Shown: one piece after another, positions 38,492 through 47,864 of the stretch | Numbering within the stretch: the stretch's first letter is position 1 | Layout: every line of letters begins with the position of its first letter | Origin: Gordonia sp. KTR9 | Lineage (GTDB): Bacteria > Actinomycetota > Actinomycetes > Mycobacteriales > Mycobacteriaceae | Length of the DNA stretch: 64,000 bases | Assembly (NCBI RefSeq): GCF_000143885.2 | Contig: NC_018581.1 | Span: forward strand, 2,356,001-2,420,000 | Reading direction: 5' to 3' | Position numbers and translations under genes: made by a program | The notes under the pieces: model-generated | What the model saw: only the letters and a program-made list of their open reading frames with translations | The model's database searches: none | What the model was told of the DNA's origin: nothing

Positions 38492-40479
38492 TGACGGACA
38501 ACGACAACACCGGCCCCGACGCCGGTACCGACCGCCCCCGGACCCGACGCCGGGCGGCCGCCCGCAAGGCCGGCCCGCCCAGTCCGCCGCCGGCCGTGAC
38601 CACCCCGCCGGCTGTGACCACCCCGCCGGCTGTGACCACCCCGCCCGCCGGTGCCTCGCAGCAGAAGTCCGACGCCAACGCGCCGAAGCACGCGGCCAAG
38701 CGTCCGGCGAACCCCGGGTCGAATGCGCGCCGCCCCCGCCACGAACGTGGCGACGCGCGTGGCGGCCGCCGACCCGAACCGGCGACCCCCGCGCCCGTGG
38801 ACCGGCTGGGCACGCCGCGGCGACTGCCCAAGGGCGGTCTGCGTGTGGTGGCGCTCGGCGGCATCGGCGAGATCGGCCGCAACATGACCGTCTTCGAGTA
38901 CAACGGCCGGCTGCTGATCGTCGACTGCGGCGTGCTGTTCCCAGAGGACCAGCAGCCCGGCGTCGACCTGATCCTGCCGGACTTCAGGTACATCGAAGAC
39001 CGCATGGACGACGTCGACGCGGTGATCCTGACGCACGGTCACGAGGATCACATCGGCGCCATCCCGTTCCTCCTACGGCTGCGCAGCGACATCCCGGTGA
39101 TCGGGGCGAAGTTCACGCTCGCGCTCGTCGACGCGAAATGCCGTGAGCACCGGCTGCGGCCGAAGCTCGTCGAGGTGATCGAGGGGCAGACGACCTCCCA
39201 CGGCCCGTTCGAATGCGAGTACTTCGCGGTCAACCACTCGATCCCGGACGCACTCGCGGTCGCGATCCGCACTCCCGCCGGGGTCGTGCTGCACACCGGC
39301 GACATCAAGCTCGATCAGCTCCCGCTCGACGGCCGACTCACCGACCTCGCCGGATTCAGCCGCCTCGGTGACGAGGGTGTCGACCTGTTCCTCGTCGACT
39401 CGACCAACGCCGAGGTGCCCGGCTTCGTGACCCCCGAACGCCAGATCGGCGGGGTCCTGGACCAGGTCATCGGCAAGGCCAAGCAGCGTGTCATCGTGGC
39501 CTCGTTCGCCAGCCATGTCCATCGCATCCAGCAGATCATCGACGTGGCGCACACCCACAACCGCCGGGTCACCTTCGTCGGCCGTTCGATGGTGCGCAAC
39601 ATGCAGATCGCGCAGGATCTCGGCTACCTGTCGGTGCCCGACGGCGTCGTCGTCGATCTCGACACCGCGGCGAGCCTGCCGGACCATCGCGTCGTGCTGA
39701 TCTCGACCGGCTCACAGGGCGAGCCGCTGTCGGCGCTGTCGCGGATGGCCCGCGGAGAGCACCGGCAGATCAACATCCGGGCCGATGATCTCGTCGTGCT
39801 GGCGTCCTCGCTCATCCCCGGCAACGAGAACTCGGTCTTCGCCGTCGTGAACGGCCTGGCCAAACGCGGCGCGACCGTCATCACCCAGCAGAGCGCGAAG
39901 GTCCACGTCTCGGGCCACGCCTCGGCAGGCGAGCTGCTCTACCTCTACAACGCGGTGCGACCCTCGAATGCGATGCCGGTGCACGGCGAGTGGCGGCACC
40001 TGCGCGCCAACGCCGCACTGGCCGTCGCGACCGGGGTACCCGAGGACCGGGTGGTCCTCGCCGAGGACGGCGTCGTCGTCGACCTGGTCGACGGCCGCGC
40101 CGACATCGTCGGGCGGGTTCCGGTCGGCCACGTCTACGTCGACGGCCTCTCGGTCGGTGACGTGGGGGAGTCGACGCTCTCCGAACGTCTCGTGCTGGGG
40201 GAGGGCGGTTTCATCGCCATCACGGTTGCCGTGGACGTGGCGACCGGCCGTGCGGTGAGCACCCCCGAGGTCTCCGGTCGCGGGTTCTCCGACGATCCCG
40301 ACGCGCTCAAGGAGGCGGCGAACATCGTCAACCAGACGCTCGATTCGCTGGCGGCCGAGGGCGTCACCGACACGCACCGGATCGCTCAGGGGATCCGCCG
40401 GGCTGTCGGACGCTGGGTGTCGACCGCCTACCGCCGTCGTCCGATGATCGTGCCCACCGTGATGGCCGTGGGGGACTGA
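38491..40479 (+). CDS. rnj: Ribonuclease J
   Basis: A 662-aa RNase J, a 5'-3' exonuclease and endonuclease acting in rRNA maturation and mRNA decay. The first ~110 residues are Pro/Arg/Ala-rich and probably disordered, including three PPAVTT repeats. The metallo-beta-lactamase core has TVFEYNGRLLIVDCG and LTHGHEDHIGAI (HxHxDH); the beta-CASP domain follows, with VHVSGHASAGELL and MPVHGEWRHL. The C-terminal domain ends near AYRRRPMIVPTVM. The long basic N-tail matches the actinobacterial type. Confidence 0.96.
38589..38642 (+). repeat. 18-bp tandem repeat in rnj
   Basis: Three nearly identical 18-bp units (38589-38606, 38607-38624, 38625-38642) encode (PPAVTT)3 in the disordered N-terminal tail of RNase J. 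Units differ at one base. Confidence 0.9.
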
Positions 40480-40514
40480 ACCGGCGTCAAGGAACGGATT
40501 GCCGGCGATGTCGC

Positions 40515-40520
40515 TACCGT
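40515..40520 (+). promoter_or_regulatory. Candidate -10 box (leaderless) at 40.5 kb
   Basis: TACCGT lies 6 nt before the GTG at 40527. Confidence 0.4.
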
Positions 40521-40526
40521 GGTCGT

Positions 40527-41159
40527 GTGACCGGTGCGCAGAACGAAAGAGCAGCCCTCGTCGAGACCTTGACGAAGGTGGGCCCCGACGCGCCCACCCT
40601 GTGTGAGGGCTGGACAACCCGCGATCTCCTGGCCCACCTCGTCGTCCGCGAGCGGCGGCCGGACACCGGCCCGGGCATTCTCATCCCCGCCTTCGCCGGC
40701 CACACCGAGAGGGTTCGGGCACAGGCGGCGTCGAAGGACTGGGATGCCCAACTCGCCCTGCTGGCGTCGGGTCCGCCGATCTTCTCACCGCTCAAGCTGG
40801 TCGATCGATTCGCCAACCTGGCCGAGATGTTCGTCCACCACGAAGACGTGCTGCGCGGCGGCGCCGATCCCGACGGACCCTGGACCCCGCGAGTCCTCGC
40901 TCCCGAACTCGAGGCGGAGCTCCGGACCCCGGCGAAGACCATGGGCAGGATGACGCTGAAGAAGGTCCCGGGACGTGTGACGCTGCGTACCCCCGACGGC
41001 GAGGATCTGGTCACCGCGGGATCGGGCGACGAGGTCGTCGTCACCGGTCGCGTCGGTGAGCTGGTCCTGTTCGCGTTCGGTCGCTCACCCGTCGACGTCA
41101 CGTTCGACGGCGCCGAGTCGGCGATCAAGGGCGTCCGGGAGAGCTCGCGGGGCCTGTAG
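40527..41159 (+). CDS. TIGR03085/MDMPI-like DinB-superfamily protein
   Basis: A 210-aa protein of the mycothiol-dependent maleylpyruvate isomerase N-terminal (DinB-like) superfamily. It has TLCEGWTTRDLLAHLVVRERRPD, where the His and neighbouring acidic residues bind a divalent metal, and MFVHHEDVLRGG, a second metal-ligand region. Members often use mycothiol as thiol cofactor, but this subgroup's reaction is unknown. GTG at 40527. Located between rnj and ftsK, as in related genomes. Confidence 0.8.
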   Translation: MTGAQNERAALVETLTKVGPDAPTLCEGWTTRDLLAHLVVRERRPDTGPGILIPAFAGHTERVRAQAASKDWDAQLALLASGPPIFSPLKLVDRFANLAEMFVHHEDVLRGGADPDGPWTPRVLAPELEAELRTPAKTMGRMTLKKVPGRVTLRTPDGEDLVTAGSGDEVVVTGRVGELVLFAFGRSPVDVTFDGAESAIKGVRESSRGL

Positions 41160-41228
41160 GGCGGTCACAACTTCGACACGTACCCCGTTGTCCGTGTTGC
41201 CCGTGTGACTGATGTGATCGCTGCCCAC

Positions 41229-41234
41229 TAGTCT
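41229..41234 (+). promoter_or_regulatory. Candidate -10 box of ftsK (leaderless)
   Basis: TAGTCT lies 6 nt before the ftsK ATG, with no ribosome site. Confidence 0.5.
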
Positions 41235-41240
41235 GTCGGT

Positions 41241-44237
41241 ATGGCTTCGAAGGCAAGCACGGGTACGCGCGCGTCCTCTTCGCGCGGCGCCGCCGGTTCT
41301 CCACGCGGGAGTTCGACGCGTGCCGGATCGGCGCGTGGTGGTTCGACGCGCGGGAGTTCGACAGCGAGTCGGCGCTCGACGAGCGGTGGGGCGAAGGGCG
41401 GGGGTTCGAAGAGCAACGGTTCGAAGAGCAGCGGTTCGACGGGCCGATCGAAGAGCGGGGCCTCGACGAGGTCGAAGGCCGGTGCGTCGCGGGGCAGCGC
41501 GCGGTCCAACCCACGTTCGGAGTCGGTGGATCTGCATCGTCGATCCGTCGCCGCGGCCGGGGCGTCCGCGGTCGGCAAGGGCATCGGCGCCGGATGGTCG
41601 CTGTTCGCGCGTGGAGTCGGCAGTGCCGCCCGGGCGGGGTCGGGCGTCGGACGCGGACCGCGCACCGAAGTCGTCGGGGAGTTCGACGACATGGACGATG
41701 CCGACCTGGATCAGGACCTGTTCGACGACGACTCCGGGCCGGACGGGCGTGGCCGGCCCGGGGCCGGCGGTCACAGCCATCGACGGGACGGCATCGCGCT
41801 CGGTCTGCTCGCCTTCGGTCTGCTCGTCGGCGCCAGCGTCTGGTTCGGCGCGGCCGGTCCGGTGGGCGCATTCATCGAGGCCCTCATCCGCGCGGTCATC
41901 GGCGCCGCGGCCGTGCTGGTCCCGATCGGTCTCCTCGCGCTCGCGATCATCTTGATGCGCCGCCCGGCCGCCCCGGAGCGTCGTGGACGCTACCTGGCCG
42001 GCGGGTTCCTGGTCGCTCTGCCGCTGCTCGGTCTGATGCACCTCATCGCCGGGGCACCGGTGGATCTCCCGGGCCGTTCCGAGGCGGCCGGGTTCGTCGG
42101 CTTCGCGGTCGGCACGCCGTTGACGGCGGGTGTCACCGCCTGGGTCTCCGTACCGATTTTGTTGCTGTGCATGGCTTTCGGTGTCCTCATCCTCAGCGGG
42201 CGGACCGTCCGCGAGGTCGTCGACGCGGCCGCCGGCTACCTCGGCCTCGGTATGGGGCACGACGACGCGCCCTGGGACGACGACGAATGGGATGCCGACG
42301 CGGAGAACTACGACAATCCCGACTTCGGCGATCCGGCCGACACCGACGCCGACGTCGACGCCGACCCGTGGGATTCCGGAGCGCTCGATTCGCGGTCCCG
42401 GCGCCGCCCGTATTCGTCGAACCCGTACGACAACTACCCGCCGGATTCGGCACCCGCGCGGACCGCGGGACGGACCTCCCGGCGCAAGCCCGCCGAGGTC
42501 GCCGACGTCACCCCGCTCGAGGAGGCCGTGACCGAGAATCTCGCGGACGCCCACGAGGGTGTCACCGAGCAGGTCACCGAGGTGATCGCGCCGAGTCCCC
42601 GCTCGCGTGCCACGCCCGCCCGACGGGCGGCCGCGCGGCCCGCGCCGCGTCCCGCGCCCGAACCGGAGCCCCAGCGCGAATCCGAGCCCGACGACGAGAT
42701 CGCCGACGACGAGGCCTTCGTCCCGTCGGACCCGACGGCGGATGGGGACTACCGGCTGCCGCCGCCTGATCTGCTCCTCGAGGGCGATCCGCCCAAGATG
42801 GGCAGCAGCGCCAACGACGACATGATCGACCGGATGACCGGCGTGCTCGAGCAGTTCAAGATCGACGCCGCGGTCACCGGATACACCCGCGGACCGACCG
42901 TCACGCGGTACGAGATCGAGCTCGGTCCGGGCGTCAAGGTCGAGAAGATCACCGCCCTGCAGCGCAACATCGCCTATGCCGCCGCGACCGACAACGTCCG
43001 CCTGCTCGCACCGATCCCCGGCAAGTCCGCGGTCGGTATCGAGGTCCCCAACTCCGACCGGGAGATGGTCCGGCTGGCCGACGTCCTGAACTCGCCGTCG
43101 ACGCGGAAAGACAAGCACCCGTTGGTGATCGGGCTCGGCAAGGACATCGAGGGCGATTTCGTCAGCGCGAACCTGGCGAAGATGCCGCATCTGCTCGTCG
43201 CCGGTTCGACCGGCTCGGGCAAGTCGAGCTTCGTCAACTCGATGCTCGTGTCGCTCCTCAGCCGCGCGACCCCCGAGCAGGTGCGGATGATCCTCATCGA
43301 CCCGAAGATGGTCGAACTCACCCCGTACGAGGGCATCCCGCACCTCATCACACCGATCATCACGCAACCCAAGAAGGCGGCCGCGGCCCTCGCATGGCTC
43401 GTCGAGGAAATGGAGCAGCGGTACCAGGACATGAAGGCGTCGCGGGTGCGACACATCGACGACTTCAACTCGAAGGTCCGATCCGGTGACATCACCACAC
43501 CGCTGGGCAGCGAACGCGTCTACAAGCCGTATCCGTACATCCTCGCGATCGTCGACGAGCTCGCCGACCTGATGATGACCGCACCCCGGGACGTCGAGGA
43601 CGCGATCGTGCGCATCACGCAGAAGGCCCGCGCCGCCGGCATCCATCTGGTGCTCGCGACGCAGCGACCGTCGGTCGACGTCGTCACCGGTCTGATCAAG
43701 ACCAATGTGCCGTCGCGGCTGGCGTTCGCGACGTCGTCGTTGACCGACTCACGCGTCATCCTGGACCAGCCGGGCGCCGAGAAGCTGATCGGCATGGGCG
43801 ACGGCCTCTTCCTGCCGATGGGTGCCAACAAGCCGATTCGCATGCAGGGTGCCTACATCACCGACGAGGAGATCGCGGCGGTCGTCGACTTCTCCAAGGA
43901 GCAGGCCGAGCCGGAGTACACCGAGGGTGTCACCGCGGCGAAGGCGGGCGACAAGAAGGACATCGACAGCGACATCGGCAACGACCTCGACGATCTCCTG
44001 CAGGCGATCGAACTGGTCGTGTCGAGCCAGTTCGGGTCGACGTCGATGCTGCAGCGCAAGCTGCGTGTCGGCTTCGCCAAAGCAGGCCGGTTGATGGACC
44101 TGATGGAGACCCGGGGAGTGGTCGGTCCGAGCGAGGGGTCGAAGGCGCGGGAGGTGCTCGTCAAGCCCGACGATCTCGCGGGTGTGATCGCCTCGATCAC
44201 CGGCGGAGGCGACGAAACGGACACTTCCGACACCTGA
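41241..44237 (+). CDS. ftsK: DNA translocase FtsK/SpoIIIE
   Basis: A 998-aa FtsK that pumps chromosomal DNA through the septum and helps XerCD resolve dimers. Residues 1-95 are a very basic Ser/Gly/Arg/Lys-rich stretch with repeated SKSxGS units. Several membrane helices span ~180-330. An acidic/Pro-rich linker leads to the motor: Walker A GSTGSGKS (about 655-662), [12 protein letters not shown] and Walker [10 protein letters not shown]. The C-terminal gamma winged helix ([29 protein letters not shown]) reads KOPS-like sequences. Start ATG is preceded directly by a -10 box. Confidence 0.96.
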   Translation: MASKASTGTRASSSRGAAGSPRGSSTRAGSARGGSTRGSSTASRRSTSGGAKGGGSKSNGSKSSGSTGRSKSGASTRSKAGASRGSARSNPRSESVDLHRRSVAAAGASAVGKGIGAGWSLFARGVGSAARAGSGVGRGPRTEVVGEFDDMDDADLDQDLFDDDSGPDGRGRPGAGGHSHRRDGIALGLLAFGLLVGASVWFGAAGPVGAFIEALIRAVIGAAAVLVPIGLLALAIILMRRPAAPERRGRYLAGGFLVALPLLGLMHLIAGAPVDLPGRSEAAGFVGFAVGTPLTAGVTAWVSVPILLLCMAFGVLILSGRTVREVVDAAAGYLGLGMGHDDAPWDDDEWDADAENYDNPDFGDPADTDADVDADPWDSGALDSRSRRRPYSSNPYDNYPPDSAPARTAGRTSRRKPAEVADVTPLEEAVTENLADAHEGVTEQVTEVIAPSPRSRATPARRAAARPAPRPAPEPEPQRESEPDDEIADDEAFVPSDPTADGDYRLPPPDLLLEGDPPKMGSSANDDMIDRMTGVLEQFKIDAAVTGYTRGPTVTRYEIELGPGVKVEKITALQRNIAYAAATDNVRLLAPIPGKSAVGIEVPNSDREMVRLADVLNSPSTRKDKHPLVIGLGKDIEGDFVSANLAKMPHLLVAGSTGSGKSSFVNSMLVSLLSRATPEQVRMILIDPKMVELTPYEGIPHLITPIITQPKKAAAALAWLVEEMEQRYQDMKASRVRHIDDFNSKVRSGDITTPLGSERVYKPYPYILAIVDELADLMMTAPRDVEDAIVRITQKARAAGIHLVLATQRPSVDVVTGLIKTNVPSRLAFATSSLTDSRVILDQPGAEKLIGMGDGLFLPMGANKPIRMQGAYITDEEIAAVVDFSKEQAEPEYTEGVTAAKAGDKKDIDSDIGNDLDDLLQAIELVVSSQFGSTSMLQRKLRVGFAKAGRLMDLMETRGVVGPSEGSKAREVLVKPDDLAGVIASITGGGDETDTSDT

Positions 44238-44281
44238 GGCGGGCGTCTGACCAGGGGTTTCTGCACGTCACCGGGAGTTTG

Positions 44282-44287
44282 TATAAG
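44282..44287 (+). promoter_or_regulatory. Candidate -10 box of the riboswitch-terC unit
   Basis: TATAAG, in the extended form TGTATAAG, lies just before the first base-paired arm of the riboswitch, so transcription would start at about 44292-44294. Confidence 0.45.
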
Positions 44288-44291
44288 GTGA

Positions 44292-44422
44292 CCAGAGATC
44301 CATGAGGGGAGTATCCCCAAAGCGGCGTTTCCGTCAATACGGTCACGAACCGCGACGATGCCGATCATCGTCGCGGCCGTGGCCCGGAGCGTCGGCCCCC
44401 GTTCGGTGGGAGAGACCTCTGG
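44292..44422 (+). ncRNA. yybP-ykoY manganese riboswitch
   Basis: The leader has the hallmarks of the yybP-ykoY family. P1 closes CCAGAG (44292-44297) with CTCTGG (44417-44422). The first arm carries the conserved GGGGAGTA followed by CCCC (44306-44318). Next is the small hairpin CCGTCAATACGG (44331-44342), then a variable 10-bp stem (44351-44360 with 44366-44375, loop CCGAT), and last the conserved GGGAGAGACC (44408-44417). This class binds Mn2+ at the interface of its two loops and turns on Mn2+ exporters. The downstream gene is a TerC-family exporter, as expected. Identified by eye. Confidence 0.88.
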
Positions 44423-44458
44423 CTCGTCAGCTCATGCTGCCTGCTGGAGGTTCTTGTA

Positions 44459-45499
44459 ATGGATGTGTCGCTGTCCGTCTGGCTGATCACCTGTGCGGTG
44501 ATCGTCGGACTGTTCGTGTTCGACTTCTTCACCCACGTGCGTGTGCCGCACGCCCCCTCGCTCAAAGAGTCGGGCATCTGGTCGGCGGTGTACATCTCCA
44601 TCGCCATCCTGTTCGGTCTGTTCGTCTGGTGGCAGTGGGGATCCACGTACGGCGGTGAGTACTTCGCCGGCTACGTCACCGAGAAGGCGCTCTCGGTGGA
44701 CAACCTGTTCGTCTTCGTCATCATCATGGCGAAGTTCGCGGTGCCCAAGGAGTACCAGCAGAAGGTCTTGCTGCTCGGCATCCTGATGGCCCTGGTCATG
44801 CGCGGCATCTTCATCGCCGTCGGCGCGGCCGCGATCAACGCCTACAGCTGGGTGTTCTACCTGTTCGGCGCGTTCCTGATCTTCACCGCCGTCAAGCTGC
44901 TCCGCGAGAGCGACGACCCGGTCGAGCACGAGGAAGACCGCGAAACCCGCCTGGAGCGCTTCGTCAAGCGCTACCTGCGTACGCACGACAGCTACGACGG
45001 CGACAAGCTGTTCACCCGCGTGAACGGCAAGCGCCTCGCCACCCCGATGCTCATGGTCTTGATCGTCATCGGCTTCACGGACATCCTGTTCGCGCTCGAC
45101 TCGATCCCGGCCATCTACGGCCTCACCTCCGAGCCCTACCTGGTCTTCACCGCCAACGCCTTTGCCCTGATGGGTCTGCGTCAGCTGTTCTTCCTCATCG
45201 GTGGGCTGCTCGATCGTCTGGTGTACCTGTCGATCGGCCTGTCGATCATCCTCGCGTTCATCGGCGTCAAGCTGGTGCTGCACGCCCTGCACGAGAACAC
45301 CCTGTCGTTCATCAACGGCGGCGAGCATGTGGCCGTCCCCGAGATCTCGACCGGGTTGTCGTTGTCGGTGATCCTCGGCGTCCTGGTGATCACGACCGTG
45401 GCGAGCCTCATCAAGAGCCGCGGGGCGGCCGAGGCACCTCAGGTCGACTCCGCGGATGACTCGACCGATGCCCCGGCGCCGAAGTCGAAGGACGTCTGA
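44459..45499 (+). CDS. TerC/Alx-family membrane protein, probable Mn2+ exporter
   Basis: A 346-aa protein with about eight membrane helices. The acidic TerC motifs EKALSVDNLFVFVII and GFTDILFALDSIPAIYG lie in membrane segments and probably bind the metal. TerC/Alx proteins export Mn2+ and are linked to metal homeostasis and loading of exported enzymes. The ATG at 44459 follows GGAGG at 44446-44450. The Mn2+ riboswitch directly upstream is the main support for a manganese role. The last ~25 residues are an acidic tail. Confidence 0.9.
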   Translation: MDVSLSVWLITCAVIVGLFVFDFFTHVRVPHAPSLKESGIWSAVYISIAILFGLFVWWQWGSTYGGEYFAGYVTEKALSVDNLFVFVIIMAKFAVPKEYQQKVLLLGILMALVMRGIFIAVGAAAINAYSWVFYLFGAFLIFTAVKLLRESDDPVEHEEDRETRLERFVKRYLRTHDSYDGDKLFTRVNGKRLATPMLMVLIVIGFTDILFALDSIPAIYGLTSEPYLVFTANAFALMGLRQLFFLIGGLLDRLVYLSIGLSIILAFIGVKLVLHALHENTLSFINGGEHVAVPEISTGLSLSVILGVLVITTVASLIKSRGAAEAPQVDSADDSTDAPAPKSKDV

Positions 45500-45529
45500 C
45501 CGCTCTGACCCCGGCGGGTGGACGTGGGA

Positions 45530-45814
45530 TCAGGCCGGGAACGGCCCGAACACCTGCGTCCACTCGTCGATGCGGACGGCATCGACGGCCTGATGTGCCT
45601 GGAACGGGTCGTTCGCCAGGAACGCCTCGGCCGCCTCGAGGTCGGCTGCCCGGATGACGATGAGTGCGCCCGAGCCGTCGGGGTAGGGGCCGGCGATCAG
45701 CACGTTGCCGGCCGAGTGCTCCTCGGCGAGCCACTCGCGGTGCAGCGGCCGGTGCTGATCGCGCAGCGCGGCCTTGGCGGGGCGGTAGGTGTACTGCACG
45801 GCGAAGAACGGCAT
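45530..45814 (-). CDS. YciI-like (YCII-domain) protein
   Basis: A 94-aa YCII-domain protein with a ferredoxin-like fold. It starts FFAVQYTYRP; the conserved His/Asp pair lies in RPLHREWLAEEH and GPYPDGSGALIV. YciI relatives may be small enzymes or ligand-binding proteins; function unknown. The ATG at 45814 follows AGGAG; a GTG at 45820 would overlap the argA stop as GTGA. It follows argA on the same strand. Confidence 0.8.
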   Translation of the reverse strand: MPFFAVQYTYRPAKAALRDQHRPLHREWLAEEHSAGNVLIAGPYPDGSGALIVIRAADLEAAEAFLANDPFQAHQAVDAVRIDEWTQVFGPFPA

Positions 45815-45816
45815 TG

Positions 45817-46332
45817 TCACTCCTGCTCGATGGTTGCCAGCATCCTGGTGTTGCCCAGGGTGTTGGGTTTGACATAGCTGAGGTCGAGGAACTCCGCGAC
45901 GCCGGTGTCGTAGGACCGGCACATCTCCTCGAAGACCTCCCGCGTGACGGGAGTGCCCTGGATCTCGACGAAGCCGTGCCGCCCGAAGAAGGCCGTCTCG
46001 AAGGTCAGCACGAAGACACGGGAGAGCTGGAGCTCGCGCGCGACCGCCATGAGGCGGTCGACGAGGAGGTGGCCGATGCCCCGCCCGGCGTGCGCGCTGT
46101 CGACGGCGACGGTGCGGACCTCGCCGAGATCGGCCCAGAGCACGTGCAGCGCACCGCAACCGACGACCACCCCGTCGACGTCGGCGACCCAGAACTCCTG
46201 GACGGACTCGTAGAGCGTGACGAGATTCTTCTCCAGGAGGATCTTGCCGGCGTACTGATCGATCAGTTCCTTGATCCGCGGGACGTCGGAGGTGCGCGCA
46301 CGACGGATGACGACGTGTTCGGCGGGGGACAT
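45817..46332 (-). CDS. argA: Amino-acid N-acetyltransferase (ArgA-type GNAT)
   Basis: A 171-aa GNAT acetyltransferase like Rv2747, which makes N-acetylglutamate for arginine synthesis. The acetyl-CoA loop is VAVDSAHAGRGIGHLLVDRLM near residues 75-95, preceded by GEVRTVAVD; the C-terminal FFGRHGFVEI is typical of the short stand-alone ArgA type. Divergent from pgsA. ATG at 46332. Confidence 0.9.
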   Translation of the reverse strand: MSPAEHVVIRRARTSDVPRIKELIDQYAGKILLEKNLVTLYESVQEFWVADVDGVVVGCGALHVLWADLGEVRTVAVDSAHAGRGIGHLLVDRLMAVARELQLSRVFVLTFETAFFGRHGFVEIQGTPVTREVFEEMCRSYDTGVAEFLDLSYVKPNTLGNTRMLATIEQE

Positions 46333-46451
46333 GGGAAATCACCTTAGTCCTGTCCGCCGCGGGCGCTCGTCGGCGCGACGCGGACCGCGCCGTCGGCACC
46401 GACGCGTCCGCGCTGGGCCGACCTGTGCACCGCGTCCCCGGGGCCTGCCGA

Positions 46452-46457
46452 TACCCT
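46452..46457 (+). promoter_or_regulatory. Candidate -10 box of the pgsA transcript
   Basis: TACCCT lies 7 nt before the GTG of the 19-codon ORF, so transcription would start at or next to it. Confidence 0.45.
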
Positions 46458-46464
46458 GATGGGC

Positions 46465-46524
46465 GTGTACATGAGAACCGCCCTGAACTGCGGCACGACG
46501 CCGCGATCGGGGGCGGGTTCATGA
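46465..46524 (+). CDS. Leaderless 19-codon ORF overlapping the pgsA start
   Basis: A GTG-initiated ORF (first residues VYMRTALNCG as read) of 19 codons. Its TGA (46522-46524) overlaps the pgsA ATG (46521-46523) as ATGA, and its GTG sits 7 nt after a -10 box. The position suggests a leader peptide translated from a leaderless mRNA whose stop couples to pgsA. It has one Cys and no other notable feature. May be chance. Confidence 0.4.
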   Translation: MYMRTALNCGTTPRSGAGS

Positions 46525-47222
46525 CCGACCGGATCAGGCGGGCCGTCGACGAGAAGGGCATCGCCAATGTCGGCCGCGGGCCCGATCACATCACCGACCC
46601 GGTCGACCCGGTTCCGGTGGTCAACATCGCCAACGCGCTCACGGTGTTCCGGATTATCCTGGTCCCGGTGTTCCTCGTGGCGCTGTTCATGGAGTCCGGC
46701 GAGTCGACGCTGTGGCGCGCGATCGCGACCATCGTCTTCGGCGTCGCCGCGCTGACCGACCGCTACGACGGGATGATCGCCCGACAGCGTGGCCTGATCA
46801 CCGACTTCGGGAAGCTGGCCGACCCGATCGCGGACAAGGCACTCATCGGCGGCGCGCTCGTCGGACTCTCGACGCTCGGCATCCTGCCGTGGTGGGTGAC
46901 CGTGGTGATCGTGGCGCGCGAGTTGTGGGTGACCGCGCTGCGCTTCTGGGTGTTGCGGCACAAGGTGATCCCGGCCAGCCGGGGGGGCAAACTCAAGACC
47001 CTGCTGCAGGCGCTGGCCATCGGCCTCTATCTGCTCCCGCTGGGCGGCCCGTGGCAACTCGCCGCCGACATCCTCATGGGACTCGCGGTCGTGGTGACCA
47101 TCTACACCGGGCTCGACTACACCTGGCAGGCGATCAAGGTCCGGTCCGACAGCGCTGATCGGCAACGCCGACCGTCTGAGCCGCCTCGACGTCCTGTGGG
47201 AGGAACCGGCGGCGGTCGCTGA
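46521..47222 (+). CDS. pgsA: CDP-alcohol phosphatidyltransferase PgsA (phosphatidylglycerophosphate synthase)
   Basis: A 233-aa membrane enzyme making phosphatidylglycerol phosphate from CDP-diacylglycerol and glycerol-3-phosphate, the Rv2746c-type. The full CDP-alcohol motif is visible as DRYDGMIAR then GKLADPIAD (D-x2-DG-x2-AR-x8-G-x3-D-x3-D) near residues 80-105. About five or six membrane helices. The ATG at 46521 has GGGGGCGGG upstream and overlaps the 19-codon ORF's stop. The C-terminal tail is charged. Linked with clgR-pspA as in M. tuberculosis. Confidence 0.94.
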   Translation: MTDRIRRAVDEKGIANVGRGPDHITDPVDPVPVVNIANALTVFRIILVPVFLVALFMESGESTLWRAIATIVFGVAALTDRYDGMIARQRGLITDFGKLADPIADKALIGGALVGLSTLGILPWWVTVVIVARELWVTALRFWVLRHKVIPASRGGKLKTLLQALAIGLYLLPLGGPWQLAADILMGLAVVVTIYTGLDYTWQAIKVRSDSADRQRRPSEPPRRPVGGTGGGR

Positions 47223-47272
47223 GTTCGACTATCGTCGACCAGACGGTACTGCGAAGGCCCAGCGGTGTCGCG

Positions 47273-47298
47273 GGAACTCGTCGACGCCGCGGAGCGTT
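47273..47298 (+). promoter_or_regulatory. ECF (SigE-like) promoter before clgR
   Basis: GGAAC (47273-47277), 17 nt, CGTT (47295-47298): the -35/-10 form of mycobacterial SigE promoters. The clgR start is about 65 nt downstream. In M. tuberculosis clgR is in the SigE stress regulon. Strong pattern match but seen by eye. Confidence 0.65.
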
Positions 47299-47364
47299 GG
47301 GTAGGGAAGCAGACGCGCCGCCGTGAGGTGGGCGCGGCGAGATGTTCAGTAGGGAGGAGACTCG

Positions 47365-47742
47365 ATGGCGAAGCTCTTACGCGAGGCGCTCGGCGACAGC
47401 CTGCGTCGGGTCCGCACGCAGCAGGGCCGAACCTTGCGCGAGGTGTCCACCGGAGCGCGAGTGAGCCTGGGGTACCTCTCGGAAGTCGAGCGCGGCCAGA
47501 AGGAGGCGTCGAGCGAACTGCTCGCCGCGATCTGCGACGCTCTCGACGTGGAGATCGCCGACCTGCTCCTCGACGTCGGCAGTGCGATGCGTCCGGCGGG
47601 TGCCGAACCGGTCGTGGTCGGTGCCGAGCCGATGGGCGAGGCCACCGGGGTGGACGGGGTCGAGGCCGGACTCACCGCCACGAAGGTCGTCATCCCCGCT
47701 CCGGCCGGCCGGCGCGACGCCACGGCTCTCGCTGCTGCCTGA
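47365..47742 (+). CDS. clgR: ClgR, XRE-type stress regulator
   Basis: A 125-aa regulator with an XRE/Cro helix-turn-helix at residues ~8-65 ([39 protein letters not shown]), the conserved ClgR form. In relatives ClgR activates clp protease genes and, in M. tuberculosis (Rv2745c), the pspA unit. The C-terminus ends TALAAA, similar to degrons cut by Clp proteases. Start ATG follows GTAGGGAGGAGACTCG, a strong ribosome site. Confidence 0.92.
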   Translation: MAKLLREALGDSLRRVRTQQGRTLREVSTGARVSLGYLSEVERGQKEASSELLAAICDALDVEIADLLLDVGSAMRPAGAEPVVVGAEPMGEATGVDGVEAGLTATKVVIPAPAGRRDATALAAA

Positions 47743-47794
47743 CCCCCGACCCGTCCGAAGGACGCCGGTTGCACCATCCGAACGACGACACCGA

Positions 47795-47822
47795 TTCAAC
47801 GGGGACTCACAGACGCTAGATT
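47795..47822 (+). promoter_or_regulatory. Candidate promoter of pspA
   Basis: TTCAAC (47795-47800), 16 nt, TAGATT (47817-47822), 43 nt before the pspA ATG. It would allow pspA expression independent of the clgR promoter. Confidence 0.4.
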
Positions 47823-47864
47823 GGTCACCAGAGTTCTCAGACCCCGGAATGGAGTACGACGAGC

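Noticed and set aside
41085..43646. 853-aa open frame opposite ftsK
   Set aside because: Overlaps the clearly real ftsK gene throughout; composition Arg/Asp/Gly-rich without motifs.
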